This document shows positions 36,175 to 45,004 of a stretch of DNA of 64,000 nucleotides, in pieces. The notes beneath the pieces were generated by a model. The model saw nothing but the letters and a program-made list of their open reading frames with translations, ran no database searches and was not told where the DNA came from. The stretch's first letter is position 1; every line of letters starts with the position of its first letter. Origin of the DNA: Trinickia terrae (lineage in GTDB: Bacteria; Pseudomonadota; Gammaproteobacteria; Burkholderiales; Burkholderiaceae); assembly GCF_005144415.1 (NCBI RefSeq), contig NZ_SWJE01000001.1, positions 477,365-541,364 of the forward strand, written 5' to 3'. Both the position numbers and the translations under genes were made by a program.

Positions 36175-36448
36175 ATGAACCACCGCAGACTCATATCCGC
36201 TTTCGCAGCCGTTGCCCGAGTTGCCCGACGATTTGCGCGAGGATGCCTATCGCGCGGAAGCCGTCGCCCGCTTCAGCGTCCACGCAGACGGCAGCACCGA
36301 AGTCGAATTGCTGAAGGCGACGCAGAACCCGCGCCTCAACCAGGTTTTGCTCCAGGCGTTGCACCGCTGGCGCTTCTTTCCGGCGATGCGGGACGGCCGC
36401 CCGGTCGACAGCCATCTGGACGTGCGCGTGCATTTCAACGTGAGCTGA
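36175..36448 (+). pseudogene. TonB C-terminal-like domain protein, frameshifted
   Basis: An ATG at 36175 opens a signal-peptide-like start (MNHRRLISAFAAVA), but that frame then reads Arg-rich nonsense. A frame one base over encodes, from about 36210, PLPELPDDLREDAYRAEAVARFSV, then ADGSTEVELLKATQNPRLNQ and ALHRWRFFPAMRDGRPVDSH, ending HFNVS. This matches the TonB_C/energy-transducer fold found as small periplasmic proteins. The second frame has a stop at 36176-36178 and no good start. The simplest view is a small deletion in the signal peptide/linker region that shifted the frame. Confidence 0.7.
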
Positions 36449-36659
36449 TCGCGAGGCGGCGCTCGCCGTACTCGCCGCGCGATATATACATATCCGCAAA
36501 GGGTTGCTTTTTCGCCGGCCCGGGCGGGTACTTCGATTGCTGTCAGCAAAGCGCGGAAAACATCGGTAAAGTGCGGGCCTTGGCCGACTCCCTTGTCTTC
36601 AGGCACCGGTGTGCGGAGTCCGGATGGCTCCGTTCTGCTTGCATCCTGCGGTTATTAAA

Positions 36660-37082
36660 ATGAAAGGCGTTTTATCTGCGGTCTTCTTCGCTTTATTGCC
36701 TGTCATCTGCTCCGCAGCCGACCTCGATGAGCAGCTGAAGTGCGGCGTCTCCGCACACGAGTTCATCGGCTCGCTGGAGCAGCAACAGCTGATCGATCCG
36801 GCCCCGACACGCGTCGAGCCGAACTCGATCAACGCGTTCCGGCCAGCGAGCGGCGCGACGCTCACGGCATACGGATTTCACGTGTTTGCGATAGTCGGAT
36901 ATCAAAAGAATGACCCGCTGTTCCGCACCGGGGATGGCAAGCCCATTAGCGATTCGGCGTACGGCGCGGTCGTATTCGGCTGGCTGGACAGCGTGCGGGC
37001 GGCGGTGACGGCGGCGCATAGCACGGCGGTCGTGCACAAGGTCGCGCCGCATATCACGGCGATATTCTGCAATCAGGATTGA
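36660..37082 (+). CDS. Secreted protein of unknown function
   Basis: A 140-residue protein with a clear signal peptide (MKGVLSAVFFALLPVICSAA). The mature part has two cysteines, one near the start (LKCGVSAHEF) and one near the end (AIFCNQD), which could form a disulfide. I do not recognise a domain. The start at 36660 is chosen because it begins the signal peptide; the open frame extends 51 bp upstream. A terminator follows at 37118-37146. It is likely a real periplasmic protein judging by the signal peptide and codon use. Confidence 0.7.
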   Translation: MKGVLSAVFFALLPVICSAADLDEQLKCGVSAHEFIGSLEQQQLIDPAPTRVEPNSINAFRPASGATLTAYGFHVFAIVGYQKNDPLFRTGDGKPISDSAYGAVVFGWLDSVRAAVTAAHSTAVVHKVAPHITAIFCNQD

Positions 37083-37117
37083 TTGATGCGGGTTAATTAA
37101 CGAGTACGTCCAAAAGG

Positions 37118-37146
37118 CCGGCGTTTGTTGTTAATACGCCGGTTTT
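37118..37146 (+). terminator. Intrinsic terminator
   Basis: CCGGCG pairs with CGCCGG around a 13-base AT-rich loop and is followed by TTTT. It lies 35 bp past the stop of the secreted protein gene. Confidence 0.7.
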
Positions 37147-37472
37147 AATCGACGCACTGCTATGCATTTCGCGTTGTTGTATGGCTTGATCTTCCCTTCT
37201 TCGTCTTTGGGGCTGGATTTATAGGGTTATCACTTATTGTCTTGGCCTTTGGGTTGACCAGTGCTGTGTCAATCCGTCTGATTGATGCGGCTTTAGTTGG
37301 CAATTCGCAACGGTTCAGTGCAAAAGCACGCACCAGAATGGACTCGGGGATTTCATCGTGCAAACATCTCCTCCGTGTTGCATGAACTTACCGCAACCGA
37401 ACACTAGAGGCTCCGCCTAAAATAAGTAGATTGAAAAAATTTTCAACAAGTCAAAAAGCTTTGGAGATTTTG
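37147..37472. other. Promoter region of the porin gene
   Basis: This 326-bp stretch has no supported gene. It is AT-richer than average, as usual before porin genes. TAAAAT near 37419 is a possible -10 element; GGAG at 37462-37465 is the porin ribosome binding site. Confidence 0.5.
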
Positions 37473-38630
37473 ATGAAAAAACACGTCATCTCGCTTGCAG
37501 TGCTGTCCGCATTCGCAGCGCCGGTTTTCGCACAGAGCAGCGTCACGCTGTATGGCGTGATCGATGAGGGCCTGAACTATACGAACAACGTGGGCGGCAG
37601 CCACGTTTGGGAGCTGCAAAGCGGCTTTGCGCAAGGCAGCCGCTGGGGCTTGAAGGGGTCGGAAGATCTGGGTGGCGGCCTGAAGGCGGTTTTCCAGTTG
37701 GAAAACGGCTTTGATGTGAACACCGGCAAGCTGAACCAGGGTGGTCGCATGTTCGGCCGTCAAGCCTATGTGGGTCTCGCGCAAGATCAATACGGTACGG
37801 TAACGTTGGGCCGCCAGTACGACTCGCTCGTTGACTTCCTGGCACAGACGACGGCGAACGGTAACTGGGCCGGTTACATGTTCTCGCACCCGTACGACAA
37901 CGACAACACGGATAACTCGTTCCGCGTCAACAACACCGTCAAGTACACGAGCCCGGATATCGCGGGCTTCCAATTCGGCGGCACCTATAGCTTCAGCAAC
38001 AGCACGAACTTCGCGAACAATCGTCAGTACAGCATCGGTGGCCAATATGCAAACGGCGGCCTGCTGGTGGCTGCCGCGTATTTGCAAGCCAACAATCCGG
38101 GCGTTGACAACGGCAACGGACCCAGCGGTGGCGCAATCTCGCCGAACGATGCGGACTTCATCTCCAACAAACTGCGTGTCTTTGGCGGCGGTATCAACTA
38201 TACTTTCGGTCCCGCTACCGCAGGTTTCGTGTACACCAACACGTACATCGGCAATCCGACCGGTTTTGAGGATAACGCCACCACCACCGGGCTTCCTGCG
38301 GGCCTGAACTCGCTGCGCTTCCAGAACTTCGAAATCAACGGCAAGTACCAACTCACGCCGGCATTCTTCGTAGGGGCAGAGTACGTCTATACGCTGGCGA
38401 AGGCCAACACGTCCGGCGGCAGTGCGAAGCCGAAGTACCACACCGTAGGCCTGATGGCAGATTACAACTTGTCGAAGCGTACGGACTTCTACGTCCAGGG
38501 TGCGTACCAGCACGCGCAGAGCGCCAATACGGGCACGTTCTTGGATAACGCACTCATCGTGAGTGCGGATGAGAACTCGTCGACGGCGAATCAAGTTTCG
38601 GTTCGTGTCGCAATCCGTCACAAGTTCTAA
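37473..38630 (+). CDS. Gram-negative general porin
   Basis: A 385-residue outer-membrane protein with the signal peptide MKKHVISLAVLSAFAAPVFA and mature start QSSVTLYGVIDEGLNYT, the typical opening of Burkholderia/Neisseria-type trimeric porins. The constriction-loop region carries the conserved LGRQYDSLVDF, and the last residues VRVAIRHKF end in Phe as needed for BAM-dependent assembly. GGAG lies 8 bp before the ATG. A strong terminator follows. Codon use is less GC-biased than the neighbours, which fits high expression. Confidence 0.95.
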   Translation: MKKHVISLAVLSAFAAPVFAQSSVTLYGVIDEGLNYTNNVGGSHVWELQSGFAQGSRWGLKGSEDLGGGLKAVFQLENGFDVNTGKLNQGGRMFGRQAYVGLAQDQYGTVTLGRQYDSLVDFLAQTTANGNWAGYMFSHPYDNDNTDNSFRVNNTVKYTSPDIAGFQFGGTYSFSNSTNFANNRQYSIGGQYANGGLLVAAAYLQANNPGVDNGNGPSGGAISPNDADFISNKLRVFGGGINYTFGPATAGFVYTNTYIGNPTGFEDNATTTGLPAGLNSLRFQNFEINGKYQLTPAFFVGAEYVYTLAKANTSGGSAKPKYHTVGLMADYNLSKRTDFYVQGAYQHAQSANTGTFLDNALIVSADENSSTANQVSVRVAIRHKF

Positions 38631-38643
38631 CCTGACGCGACAA

Positions 38644-38675
38644 CGCGCGGCGCCTGGCGCGCCGCGCGAGTTTTT
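38644..38675 (+). terminator. Intrinsic terminator after the porin gene
   Basis: A perfect 10-bp GC-rich stem (CGCGCGGCGC with GCGCCGCGCG, loop of five) is followed by AG and TTTTT. It starts 14 bp after the porin stop. Confidence 0.93.
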
Positions 38676-38817
38676 AACAAGTCGATGTGCTGGCAGCTGC
38701 GTTCTCGTTGCTGCGGGTCTTCGATCTGCGCCGTTTGTCGGCGATTTGGCTCATCCCAGCTTGGCTCGGATGAGCCTTTTGCTTTTTGGGCGTCCGTTTT
38801 TCCAGGCAGAGCCGCGC

Positions 38818-39717
38818 TCAGCCGTGCGCCTCCTTGATGAGTTGCGCGACCCAATCGATGAAGATCCGCACCCGCGGCGCCAGATGCCTGCTGTGCGGAA
38901 ACACGACCGATACCGGCAGCGGCGCGGCTTTCCATTCAGGGAGCACTTCCACCAGTTGCCCTGAGGCAAGCAGTTCGTTGATGTTGTCGCGCGGCACCTG
39001 AATCATTCCGAGCCCGGCGAGGCAACTGCCAAGATAGGCATGCGCGCTGTTGACCGAAATCAGGCTGCGCATCTTCACAAAGCGCATCTCGCCGTCTTCC
39101 TCGTATTCCCAGTCCAGATCGCGCCCCGTCCGGTTCGAAAAGAAACCGACTGCGACGTGCTGAGGCAAGTCGTCGGGCGTGCTTGGCATGCCGTACCGCT
39201 GGACATACAGCGGTGACGCGCAGTTGACCTGCTCGAACATGCCGATGCGCCGCGCGACGAGCGTCGTGTCGCTGAGCACGCCCACGCGCACCGCGCAGTC
39301 GACGCCATCGTCGATCAAGTCGATGATCCGGTCCGATGCGCTCAGCACGACGCGGATGTCGGGATACTTCGCAAAGAAATCGGGTAGCGCCGGGATCACC
39401 GTATGCAGCGCCAGCCGCTCGGGAAGGTCGACGCGGATCGCACCGCGCGGGCCCGCCGTGGCGTCGGAGAACAGGGATTCGGCGTCGTCGATGTCGGCGA
39501 GCACCTGCACGCAGCGCGCGTAGTAGGCGCTGCCTTCGTGCGTGAGGGAGACGCGGCGCGTCGTGCGCTGCAGGAGGCGCACGCGCAAATGCTCCTCGAG
39601 ATACTGGATCGCGTTGCTCACGCTAGGGCGCGGCAGCTGCATTTGCTCGGCGGCCTTCGTGAAGCTGCCCAGCTGCGCGACGCGCGCAAATACTCTCATC
39701 GCTTGCAAGTGGTCCAT
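38818..39717 (-). CDS. LysR family transcriptional regulator
   Basis: A 299-residue LysR protein (MDHLQAMRVFARVAQLGSFTKAAEQMQLPRPSVSNAIQYLEE at the DNA-binding end). Like the LysR at 4175 it belongs to the subgroup with a TTRRVSLTHEG hinge and a PRVRIFIDWV tail. AAGGA lies about 12 bp before the ATG. It diverges from the aldo/keto reductase gene at 39986, which is the likely target, and a dyad at 39790-39812 lies between them. Confidence 0.9.
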   Translation of the reverse strand: MDHLQAMRVFARVAQLGSFTKAAEQMQLPRPSVSNAIQYLEEHLRVRLLQRTTRRVSLTHEGSAYYARCVQVLADIDDAESLFSDATAGPRGAIRVDLPERLALHTVIPALPDFFAKYPDIRVVLSASDRIIDLIDDGVDCAVRVGVLSDTTLVARRIGMFEQVNCASPLYVQRYGMPSTPDDLPQHVAVGFFSNRTGRDLDWEYEEDGEMRFVKMRSLISVNSAHAYLGSCLAGLGMIQVPRDNINELLASGQLVEVLPEWKAAPLPVSVVFPHSRHLAPRVRIFIDWVAQLIKEAHG

Positions 39718-39789
39718 ACGCGCATAATTTCCTTCAAGGCGTTGATTTCCTCAGCGGCTGCCTGCTCGTGGGCCGCCGATTGGTAACGC

Positions 39790-39812
39790 CGCTCGAATAA
39801 ATTGATCGAGCG
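39790..39812. promoter_or_regulatory. Dyad between divergent lysR and aldo/keto reductase genes
   Basis: CGCTCGA and TCGAGCG form perfect 7-bp arms around a 9-bp AT-rich core. Position, 73 bp from the lysR start in the shared intergenic region, fits a LysR binding site. This is inference. Confidence 0.4.
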
Positions 39813-39934
39813 CAGCGGATTTATCGGGATGCGCCCGCTCGGCAGAATGCTCTTCAAGCGCGGTGCGGCATGTCAGTCGCGACAGTCCCGGCGACTGGCG
39901 GCACCGGCCCCTCTCAACCGCAAGCTTTGCATGA

Positions 39935-39969
39935 GATCAGAGTAAGGCGCTGAAGCGCCAACTCTGATC
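39935..39969 (+). promoter_or_regulatory. Structured leader hairpin next to the ribosome binding site (copy 1)
   Basis: GATCAGAGT pairs with ACTCTGATC, and inside it GGCGC pairs with GCGCC around TGAA, giving a nearly continuous 14-bp hairpin. It is followed at once by GACAGGAG, the ribosome binding site of the aldo/keto reductase gene. Related elements stand at 60522-60555 and 60595-60625. Confidence 0.75.
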
Positions 39970-39985
39970 GACAGGAGCGATTCGC

Positions 39986-41005
39986 ATGAACACGAGACGT
40001 CTTGGCCGCAATGGTCCGCAGGTATCCGCTATTGGTCTCGGCTGCATGGGCATGTCCGATCTGTACGGTCCCGCCGATCAGAACGAAAGCATAGCAACGA
40101 TTCACGCCGCGCTCGACGCCGGCATCACGCTGCTCGACACCGGCGATTTCTACGGCATGGGCGCGAACGAAATGTTGATTCGCGATGCGCTGCGCGGCCA
40201 TGAGCGCGAGAAGGTGCAGATCAGCGTGAAGTTCGGCGCGCTGCGCGATCCCGCCGGCGCGTGGCTTGGCTACGACAGCCGTCCGGCCGCGATCCGCAAC
40301 TTCCTGGCCTATACGCTGCGCCGGCTCGGCACGGACTACATCGACGTCTACCGGCCCGCGCGGCTCGACCCGGGCGTGCCGGTCGAGGACACGATCGGAG
40401 CGATCGCGGATCTCGTCAAGGCAGGCTATGTGCGGCAGATCGGGCTTTCGGAAGTGGGTGCCGAGACGATCCGCCGCGCGCATGCGGTCGCGCCGATCGC
40501 GGATCTGCAGATCGAGTATTCGCTGATGTCGCGCGGCATCGAGGCCGACATTCTGCCGGCTTGCCGCGAGCTCGGCATCGGCGTAACGGCCTATGGGGTG
40601 CTGTCGCGCGGCCTCTTGAGCGGGCAGTGGTCGAAAGAGCGCTCGGTGCAGCGCGATTTTCGCGGCGCCAGCCCGCGCTTTTCCGGTGAGAACCTCGAGC
40701 GCAATCTCGCGCTGGTCGAGGCGCTGCGCGCGATTGCCGATGAGCGCAATAGCAACCCGGCGCAGGTCGCGATCGCCTGGGCGCTGTCGCGCGGCGACGA
40801 CATCGTGCCGCTCGTCGGTGCGCGGCGCCGTACGCAGTTGACCGACGCGATCGCGGCGACCCATTTGCGCCTGTCGGCCGACGATCTTGCTCGCATCGAG
40901 GCCGCGATTCCTGCCGATGCCGTGGCGGGCGAGCGTTATCCGCAAGCGCAGATGGATCACCTCGACAGCGAGCGTGGCTCGGGCCATTCGCCGGCTTCGC
41001 ACTAA
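39986..41005 (+). CDS. Aldo/keto reductase (AKR13-like)
   Basis: A 339-residue TIM-barrel NADPH oxidoreductase that by family reduces aldehydes and ketones. Catalytic residues Asp and Tyr appear in LLDTGDFYGMG and Lys in ISVKFGALRD. The segment where relatives have YYQHRVDP, with the catalytic His, reads VYRPARLDP here, so the His is replaced by Ala. The C-terminal coenzyme block is VPLVGARRRTQLTDAI. The start has AGGAG 8 bp upstream, directly behind the leader hairpin. It is probably controlled by the divergent LysR gene. Confidence 0.88.
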   Translation: MNTRRLGRNGPQVSAIGLGCMGMSDLYGPADQNESIATIHAALDAGITLLDTGDFYGMGANEMLIRDALRGHEREKVQISVKFGALRDPAGAWLGYDSRPAAIRNFLAYTLRRLGTDYIDVYRPARLDPGVPVEDTIGAIADLVKAGYVRQIGLSEVGAETIRRAHAVAPIADLQIEYSLMSRGIEADILPACRELGIGVTAYGVLSRGLLSGQWSKERSVQRDFRGASPRFSGENLERNLALVEALRAIADERNSNPAQVAIAWALSRGDDIVPLVGARRRTQLTDAIAATHLRLSADDLARIEAAIPADAVAGERYPQAQMDHLDSERGSGHSPASH

Positions 41006-41045
41006 GGCGCTGTGCAGGAAGCGAAGCAGCGAGGCGCCGCGCTCG

Positions 41046-41783
41046 TCACGCAGCGGGTTCGGCATCACCCCGCAGCGTGACGAGCACCGCTTGCTTTTTC
41101 TCGTCGAGATGCTGCCGCATCAGCTTCGCCATCCGCGGGCCGTCGCGCGCTTCGAGCGCTTCGATCATTTGTCCGTGTTCGGCCACGGCGCGCGCCCATT
41201 TCTGCGCGTCGTGATTGGAGCGGAAGCGCAGCCCCTCCACGCGCCGGTTCAGCGCCAGATAGGTTTGACGCAGCACGTCATTGCCCGCGAGCAGGTTGAT
41301 GCGGTCGTGGATGGTGCGGTTGTACTCGTAGTAGCCGGACAGGTCGCCGCGTGAATAGCAGGCCAGCATCGAATAGTGCAGCGCCTTGAGCTCATTCAAA
41401 TCGGTAATCGTGCTCTTTGCGCATGCCAGTTCCCCGGCAAAACTCTCGAGGCAGCCGAGCAGGTCGAACGTCTCGCAGATGTCCTTAGCGCTCATGACCG
41501 CCACGACAGCGCCCCGATTCGGCTGATGGTCGATCAGGCCTTCGGCGGCGAGCACCTTCAACGCTTCGCGCAACGGCGTGCGAGAGACGCCGAGCACGGC
41601 ACACAAATCCCGTTCATTGAGCCGGGCGCCCGGCGCCAGGGCGCCTTCCACGATCATCTTGCGCAGCGCATTGGCGACCGTTTCGTGCAGCACCGGACGG
41701 GCGACCGCGAATCCGCCTCGGCCTGGCTTGGCGGCCTCTGATTCAACATCGTCAGATTTGGTATGCAATATACCAGTTGCCAT
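41046..41783 (-). CDS. GntR family regulator (FCD/VanR type)
   Basis: A 245-residue regulator. The N-terminal winged helix contains LHETVANALRKMIVEGALAPGARLNERDLCAVLGVSRTPLREALKVLAAEGL, and the C-terminal FCD domain has the metal-binding Asp/His pattern (YYEYNRTIHDRI and AEHGQMIEALEARD). The ATG at 41783 is used; a GTG 15 bp upstream is also in frame. Two matching operator candidates lie at 41759-41775 and 41901-41917. It diverges from the hydratase gene at 42047, which is the probable target. Confidence 0.88.
   Translation of the reverse strand: MATGILHTKSDDVESEAAKPGRGGFAVARPVLHETVANALRKMIVEGALAPGARLNERDLCAVLGVSRTPLREALKVLAAEGLIDHQPNRGAVVAVMSAKDICETFDLLGCLESFAGELACAKSTITDLNELKALHYSMLACYSRGDLSGYYEYNRTIHDRINLLAGNDVLRQTYLALNRRVEGLRFRSNHDAQKWARAVAEHGQMIEALEARDGPRMAKLMRQHLDEKKQAVLVTLRGDAEPAA
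41759..41775. promoter_or_regulatory. GntR operator candidate 1 (TGGTAT-N5-ATACCA)
   Basis: A dyad with perfect 6-bp arms. It overlaps codons 3-9 of the gntR gene if the ATG at 41783 is right, so binding there would block its own transcription. Confidence 0.55.
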
Positions 41784-41900
41784 ATTATGGATACCCACGC
41801 CAGAAACCAGGAAACCCAGTCATGATAGGGTGACTAAGGCAATGCGTCCATATATCGAACGGCTACGGGAAGAATTTGCGTTTCGCAAACTGACTGGATA

Positions 41901-41926
41901 TGGTATACCAAATACCAAATTTGGTA
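41901..41926. promoter_or_regulatory. GntR operator candidate 2 plus overlapping palindrome
   Basis: TGGTAT-ACCAA-ATACCA at 41901-41917 has the same arms and spacing as the site at 41759. Embedded are two exact palindromes, TGGTATACCA (41901-41910) and TACCAAATTTGGTA (41913-41926). The cluster lies between the divergent gntR and hydratase genes. Confidence 0.65.
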
Positions 41927-42046
41927 CCGCAGAACGGATGAAACTGAATTTCCGTCCAACGTCTATCATTCTTATCCCGGCCGCATCCGCCGGGCGGCGC
42001 GCAATGCGCGCCGGAATCCTACGCAGGCAAGGAGACACCTCATACC

Positions 42047-42796
42047 ATGGCCTCTATGCAAGCTCTCGCCGCGCGGCTCGTCGAGGCGCGCCGCACGCAT
42101 ACCTTGATCGACACGCTGCCGGATGACTTGCTGCCCGCCAGCACCGCCGATGCCTATCTCGCCCAGCAGCTGACGATCGCTCAACTCGGCGGCGGCGCCG
42201 GCTACAAGATCGGCGCGAAAACGCCAACCGACGATCCGCAGTGCGCGCCGCTGCCTGCCACCCGGGTGTTCGGCGCGAAAACCGGCGTGCGCCGCGCCGA
42301 GTACGCACGCGTGGGCCTCGAACTCGAGATCGCGTTCAGCTTCGCCACGGATATCGACAACAGCTTCGCTGAGCGCACCGACGACGTCCTCGATGCCATT
42401 GATTCGATGTCGGTCGTGGTCGAAGTGGTCGACAGCCGCTTCAAGACCTGGCCGCAAGTCGACAAGCTCGCACAGCTCGCCGATCTGCAGAACAACGGTG
42501 CGCTCGTGATCGGCGATACGAAGCGCTATGACCGGCGCTTCGATTTCGTCGCACCGAAAGTCAGTTTTCATTGCGGCGACCAGGAGATCTTCAGCGGCCA
42601 GGCGAGCAATCCCGCGGGCGATCCGCGGCGGCTCATCGTGTGGTTCGTGACGCGCGCCTTGCAGAACGTGCAGACCATCCCTGCCCGCACGCTGCTGACG
42701 ACAGGCTCGTATACCGGCCTTTATCTGGCCGAAGGGCCGGATATCGTGCGGGGGACGATCGAGGGCATCGGCGGCATCGAGTTCGAGATCAGTTGA
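42047..42796 (+). CDS. 2-keto-4-pentenoate hydratase / oxaloacetate decarboxylase-like (MhpD family)
   Basis: A 249-residue protein of the FAA-hydrolase-related hydratase family. The block GGGAGYKIGAKTPTDD near residues 47-62 and the metal-site glutamates in GLELEIAFSF match, as does VVEVVDSRFKTW. Members hydrate 2-hydroxypenta-2,4-dienoate in aromatic meta-cleavage pathways or decarboxylate oxalocrotonate. No meta-cleavage genes are nearby, so the substrate is open. AAGGAG lies 12 bp before the ATG; a second ATG 9 bp downstream is possible. Regulation by the divergent GntR protein is likely. Confidence 0.82.
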   Translation: MASMQALAARLVEARRTHTLIDTLPDDLLPASTADAYLAQQLTIAQLGGGAGYKIGAKTPTDDPQCAPLPATRVFGAKTGVRRAEYARVGLELEIAFSFATDIDNSFAERTDDVLDAIDSMSVVVEVVDSRFKTWPQVDKLAQLADLQNNGALVIGDTKRYDRRFDFVAPKVSFHCGDQEIFSGQASNPAGDPRRLIVWFVTRALQNVQTIPARTLLTTGSYTGLYLAEGPDIVRGTIEGIGGIEFEIS

Positions 42797-43078
42797 CCGA
42801 TCCATCGGTCGCTTATCGGGGAGATTCGCGGGCCGATTCCCGTTCCCATCACCGTGCGCGACGCGTCGCTTCGCGGGCTCGCCGCGCACGCGTAGCCGGT
42901 GTGGCAGAACGCCGCGCAGTAGCAGTAGGCCATCAAGTTTTTTAAGCAGCGGCCGTAGACCATGGCATGTGGCGTCCGTTTAATTCGGACGCTGGCCACG
43001 CCTGTGCCATGTGTGCAGTGCGCGAGCAAAGAAAGAGGGTTGGCGGACACGCCGGCTCCACCGCACTGGAGAAAACTG

Positions 43079-44728
43079 ATGTTGAAGAACCTTACGATCC
43101 GCGCATGGCTGACGCTGATGGTCGTGTGCTTTGCCGTGGTGCTCGTTGCCGGGGCGGCCGCCGGATTGCTGTCGATGCGCGCGGACAACGAGTCGCTGCA
43201 GCAGGTGTTCACGGTCGATACGCCCTCCATCGCGGACATCGACGGCAGCGCCGGCCAGTTGCTGCGCTTGCGCCTCGCGCTGGCGACCTACGCGTCGCTG
43301 ACCGAGCTGAACGACCAGGACGCCGCGGCTGCCGTGCTCAAGCGTGCCGACGACTATCAGCGCGCTTCGGACGAACGCCTCGCTCACTACCTGAGCCAGG
43401 CGAGCAGCGATCCGCAGGAGCAGCAGCTCATCAAGGACTTGCAGGACACGCGCAACGCGTTCCTGCATGACGGCGTCGATCCCGCGCTTGCCGCGCTGAA
43501 ATCCGGCGACAAGGCGGCTTTCCTGCAATCGCAGGGCAAGCAGCTGCCGGCGCTTTACGACGCTTATGACAAGGCGACCGCCGCGCTCGAAAAGCTGCAG
43601 CTCGACCGTGGCGGGCGGCGCTATCAGGACGCACAGCAGCGCTTTCAGATCGTGAGTGTCGTGGTCGCGGTCGGCATGCTGTTGTCGTTGCTGTGCGGGT
43701 GGTTCGCACGTGTCACGCTCGTACGGGCGATCGTGCACCCGGTCGACGCGTCGATCGCGCAGTTCGAGCGCATCGCGCACGGCGACCTGACGGGGCGCGT
43801 CGAAGTCGAGAGCGACAACGAAATGGGGCGCCTTGCCGCCGCGCTGCAGAAGATGCAGGCATCGCTCGTCGCGACGGTCGGCACCGTGCGCAGCAGCGCG
43901 GATTCGATCGATACGGGTGTGAGCGAGATCGCGGCCGGCAATACGGATCTCTCGCAGCGTACCGAAGAGCAGGCTGCGTCGCTCGAGCAGACGGCCGCGA
44001 GCATCGAAGAGCTCACCTCGACCGTCAAGCAAACCGCGCAGAACGCCCAGGAGGCGAGCTCGCTCGCGCGGGGCGCGTCCGGTCTCGCGACACAGGGCGG
44101 CGAGCTCACGCAGGAGGTGGTCGGCACGATGCAGGAGATCGTCGGCAACTCGCGCAAGATCTCCGACATCGTCGGCGTGATCGAGGGCATCGCGTTCCAG
44201 ACCAACATTCTTGCGCTCAATGCGGCCGTCGAAGCGGCGCGGGCTGGCGAGCAGGGACGCGGCTTCGCCGTGGTGGCGAGCGAGGTGCGCTCGCTCGCGC
44301 AGCGCAGCGCCAGCGCAGCCAAGGAGATCAAGACCGTGATCGGCGAATCGTCGGCGCGCGTGGAAGCGGGGGCCGAGCTCGTCGAGCGCTCGGGCGCGAC
44401 GATGAACGAGATCGTGTCGGCGATCACGCGCGTGAGCGCGATCATGAACGAGATCGCATCGGCGGCCCACGAGCAAAGCACCGGGATCGATCAAGTCAAC
44501 ATCGCTGTCGCCCAGATGGACGAAGTCACGCAACAGAACGCCGCGCTCGTCGAGCAGGCTGCGGCGGCGGCCGGCGCGCTCGAGGAGCAGGCGCGCAGGT
44601 TGACGACGGCAGTGGCGGTGTTTCGCATCTCGGGAGACACCGCGCTGGAGCGTGTGTTCGCGAGCCGCGTGGAGGAGCGCACACGCGTTGTGGAGCGGCA
44701 GGTTGAAGAGGCAAGCGAGCCGGCCTGA
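43079..44728 (+). CDS. Methyl-accepting chemotaxis protein
   Basis: A 549-residue chemoreceptor. Helix 1 ([22 protein letters not shown]) and helix 2 ([19 protein letters not shown]) flank a periplasmic four-helix-bundle sensor of about 140 residues. A HAMP domain follows and then the signalling domain with the invariant hairpin tip [37 protein letters not shown]. There is no C-terminal NWETF-like pentapeptide, so adaptation enzymes would have to act from other receptors. GGAG lies 9 bp before the start; the open frame upstream of it is not coding. No che genes are adjacent. Confidence 0.93.
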   Translation: MLKNLTIRAWLTLMVVCFAVVLVAGAAAGLLSMRADNESLQQVFTVDTPSIADIDGSAGQLLRLRLALATYASLTELNDQDAAAAVLKRADDYQRASDERLAHYLSQASSDPQEQQLIKDLQDTRNAFLHDGVDPALAALKSGDKAAFLQSQGKQLPALYDAYDKATAALEKLQLDRGGRRYQDAQQRFQIVSVVVAVGMLLSLLCGWFARVTLVRAIVHPVDASIAQFERIAHGDLTGRVEVESDNEMGRLAAALQKMQASLVATVGTVRSSADSIDTGVSEIAAGNTDLSQRTEEQAASLEQTAASIEELTSTVKQTAQNAQEASSLARGASGLATQGGELTQEVVGTMQEIVGNSRKISDIVGVIEGIAFQTNILALNAAVEAARAGEQGRGFAVVASEVRSLAQRSASAAKEIKTVIGESSARVEAGAELVERSGATMNEIVSAITRVSAIMNEIASAAHEQSTGIDQVNIAVAQMDEVTQQNAALVEQAAAAAGALEEQARRLTTAVAVFRISGDTALERVFASRVEERTRVVERQVEEASEPA

Positions 44729-45004
44729 GCGGCGTTTTCACGGCGGTCTATGCCGTTGCATTTGTTAATGATCGATTGCAGTCCGTTACATGTCGGCGGA
44801 CTCAATTTTGAGATGTTGCCCTTACAATGCACCATCACATTTTGATGCACAACGTATGCGGTATTTTGTATTGGGTATACATCATGCCGTTGGATCGCGA
44901 GTAACAAAGGGGCGTCTCGCTCGCATGCGGGTTTGCAGGCCATCGAGGCGCCGCGCGGGTGTCCTGGACGCGACGCCCTTGGAAAAATGGAGTTCAAGTC
45001 GAAG

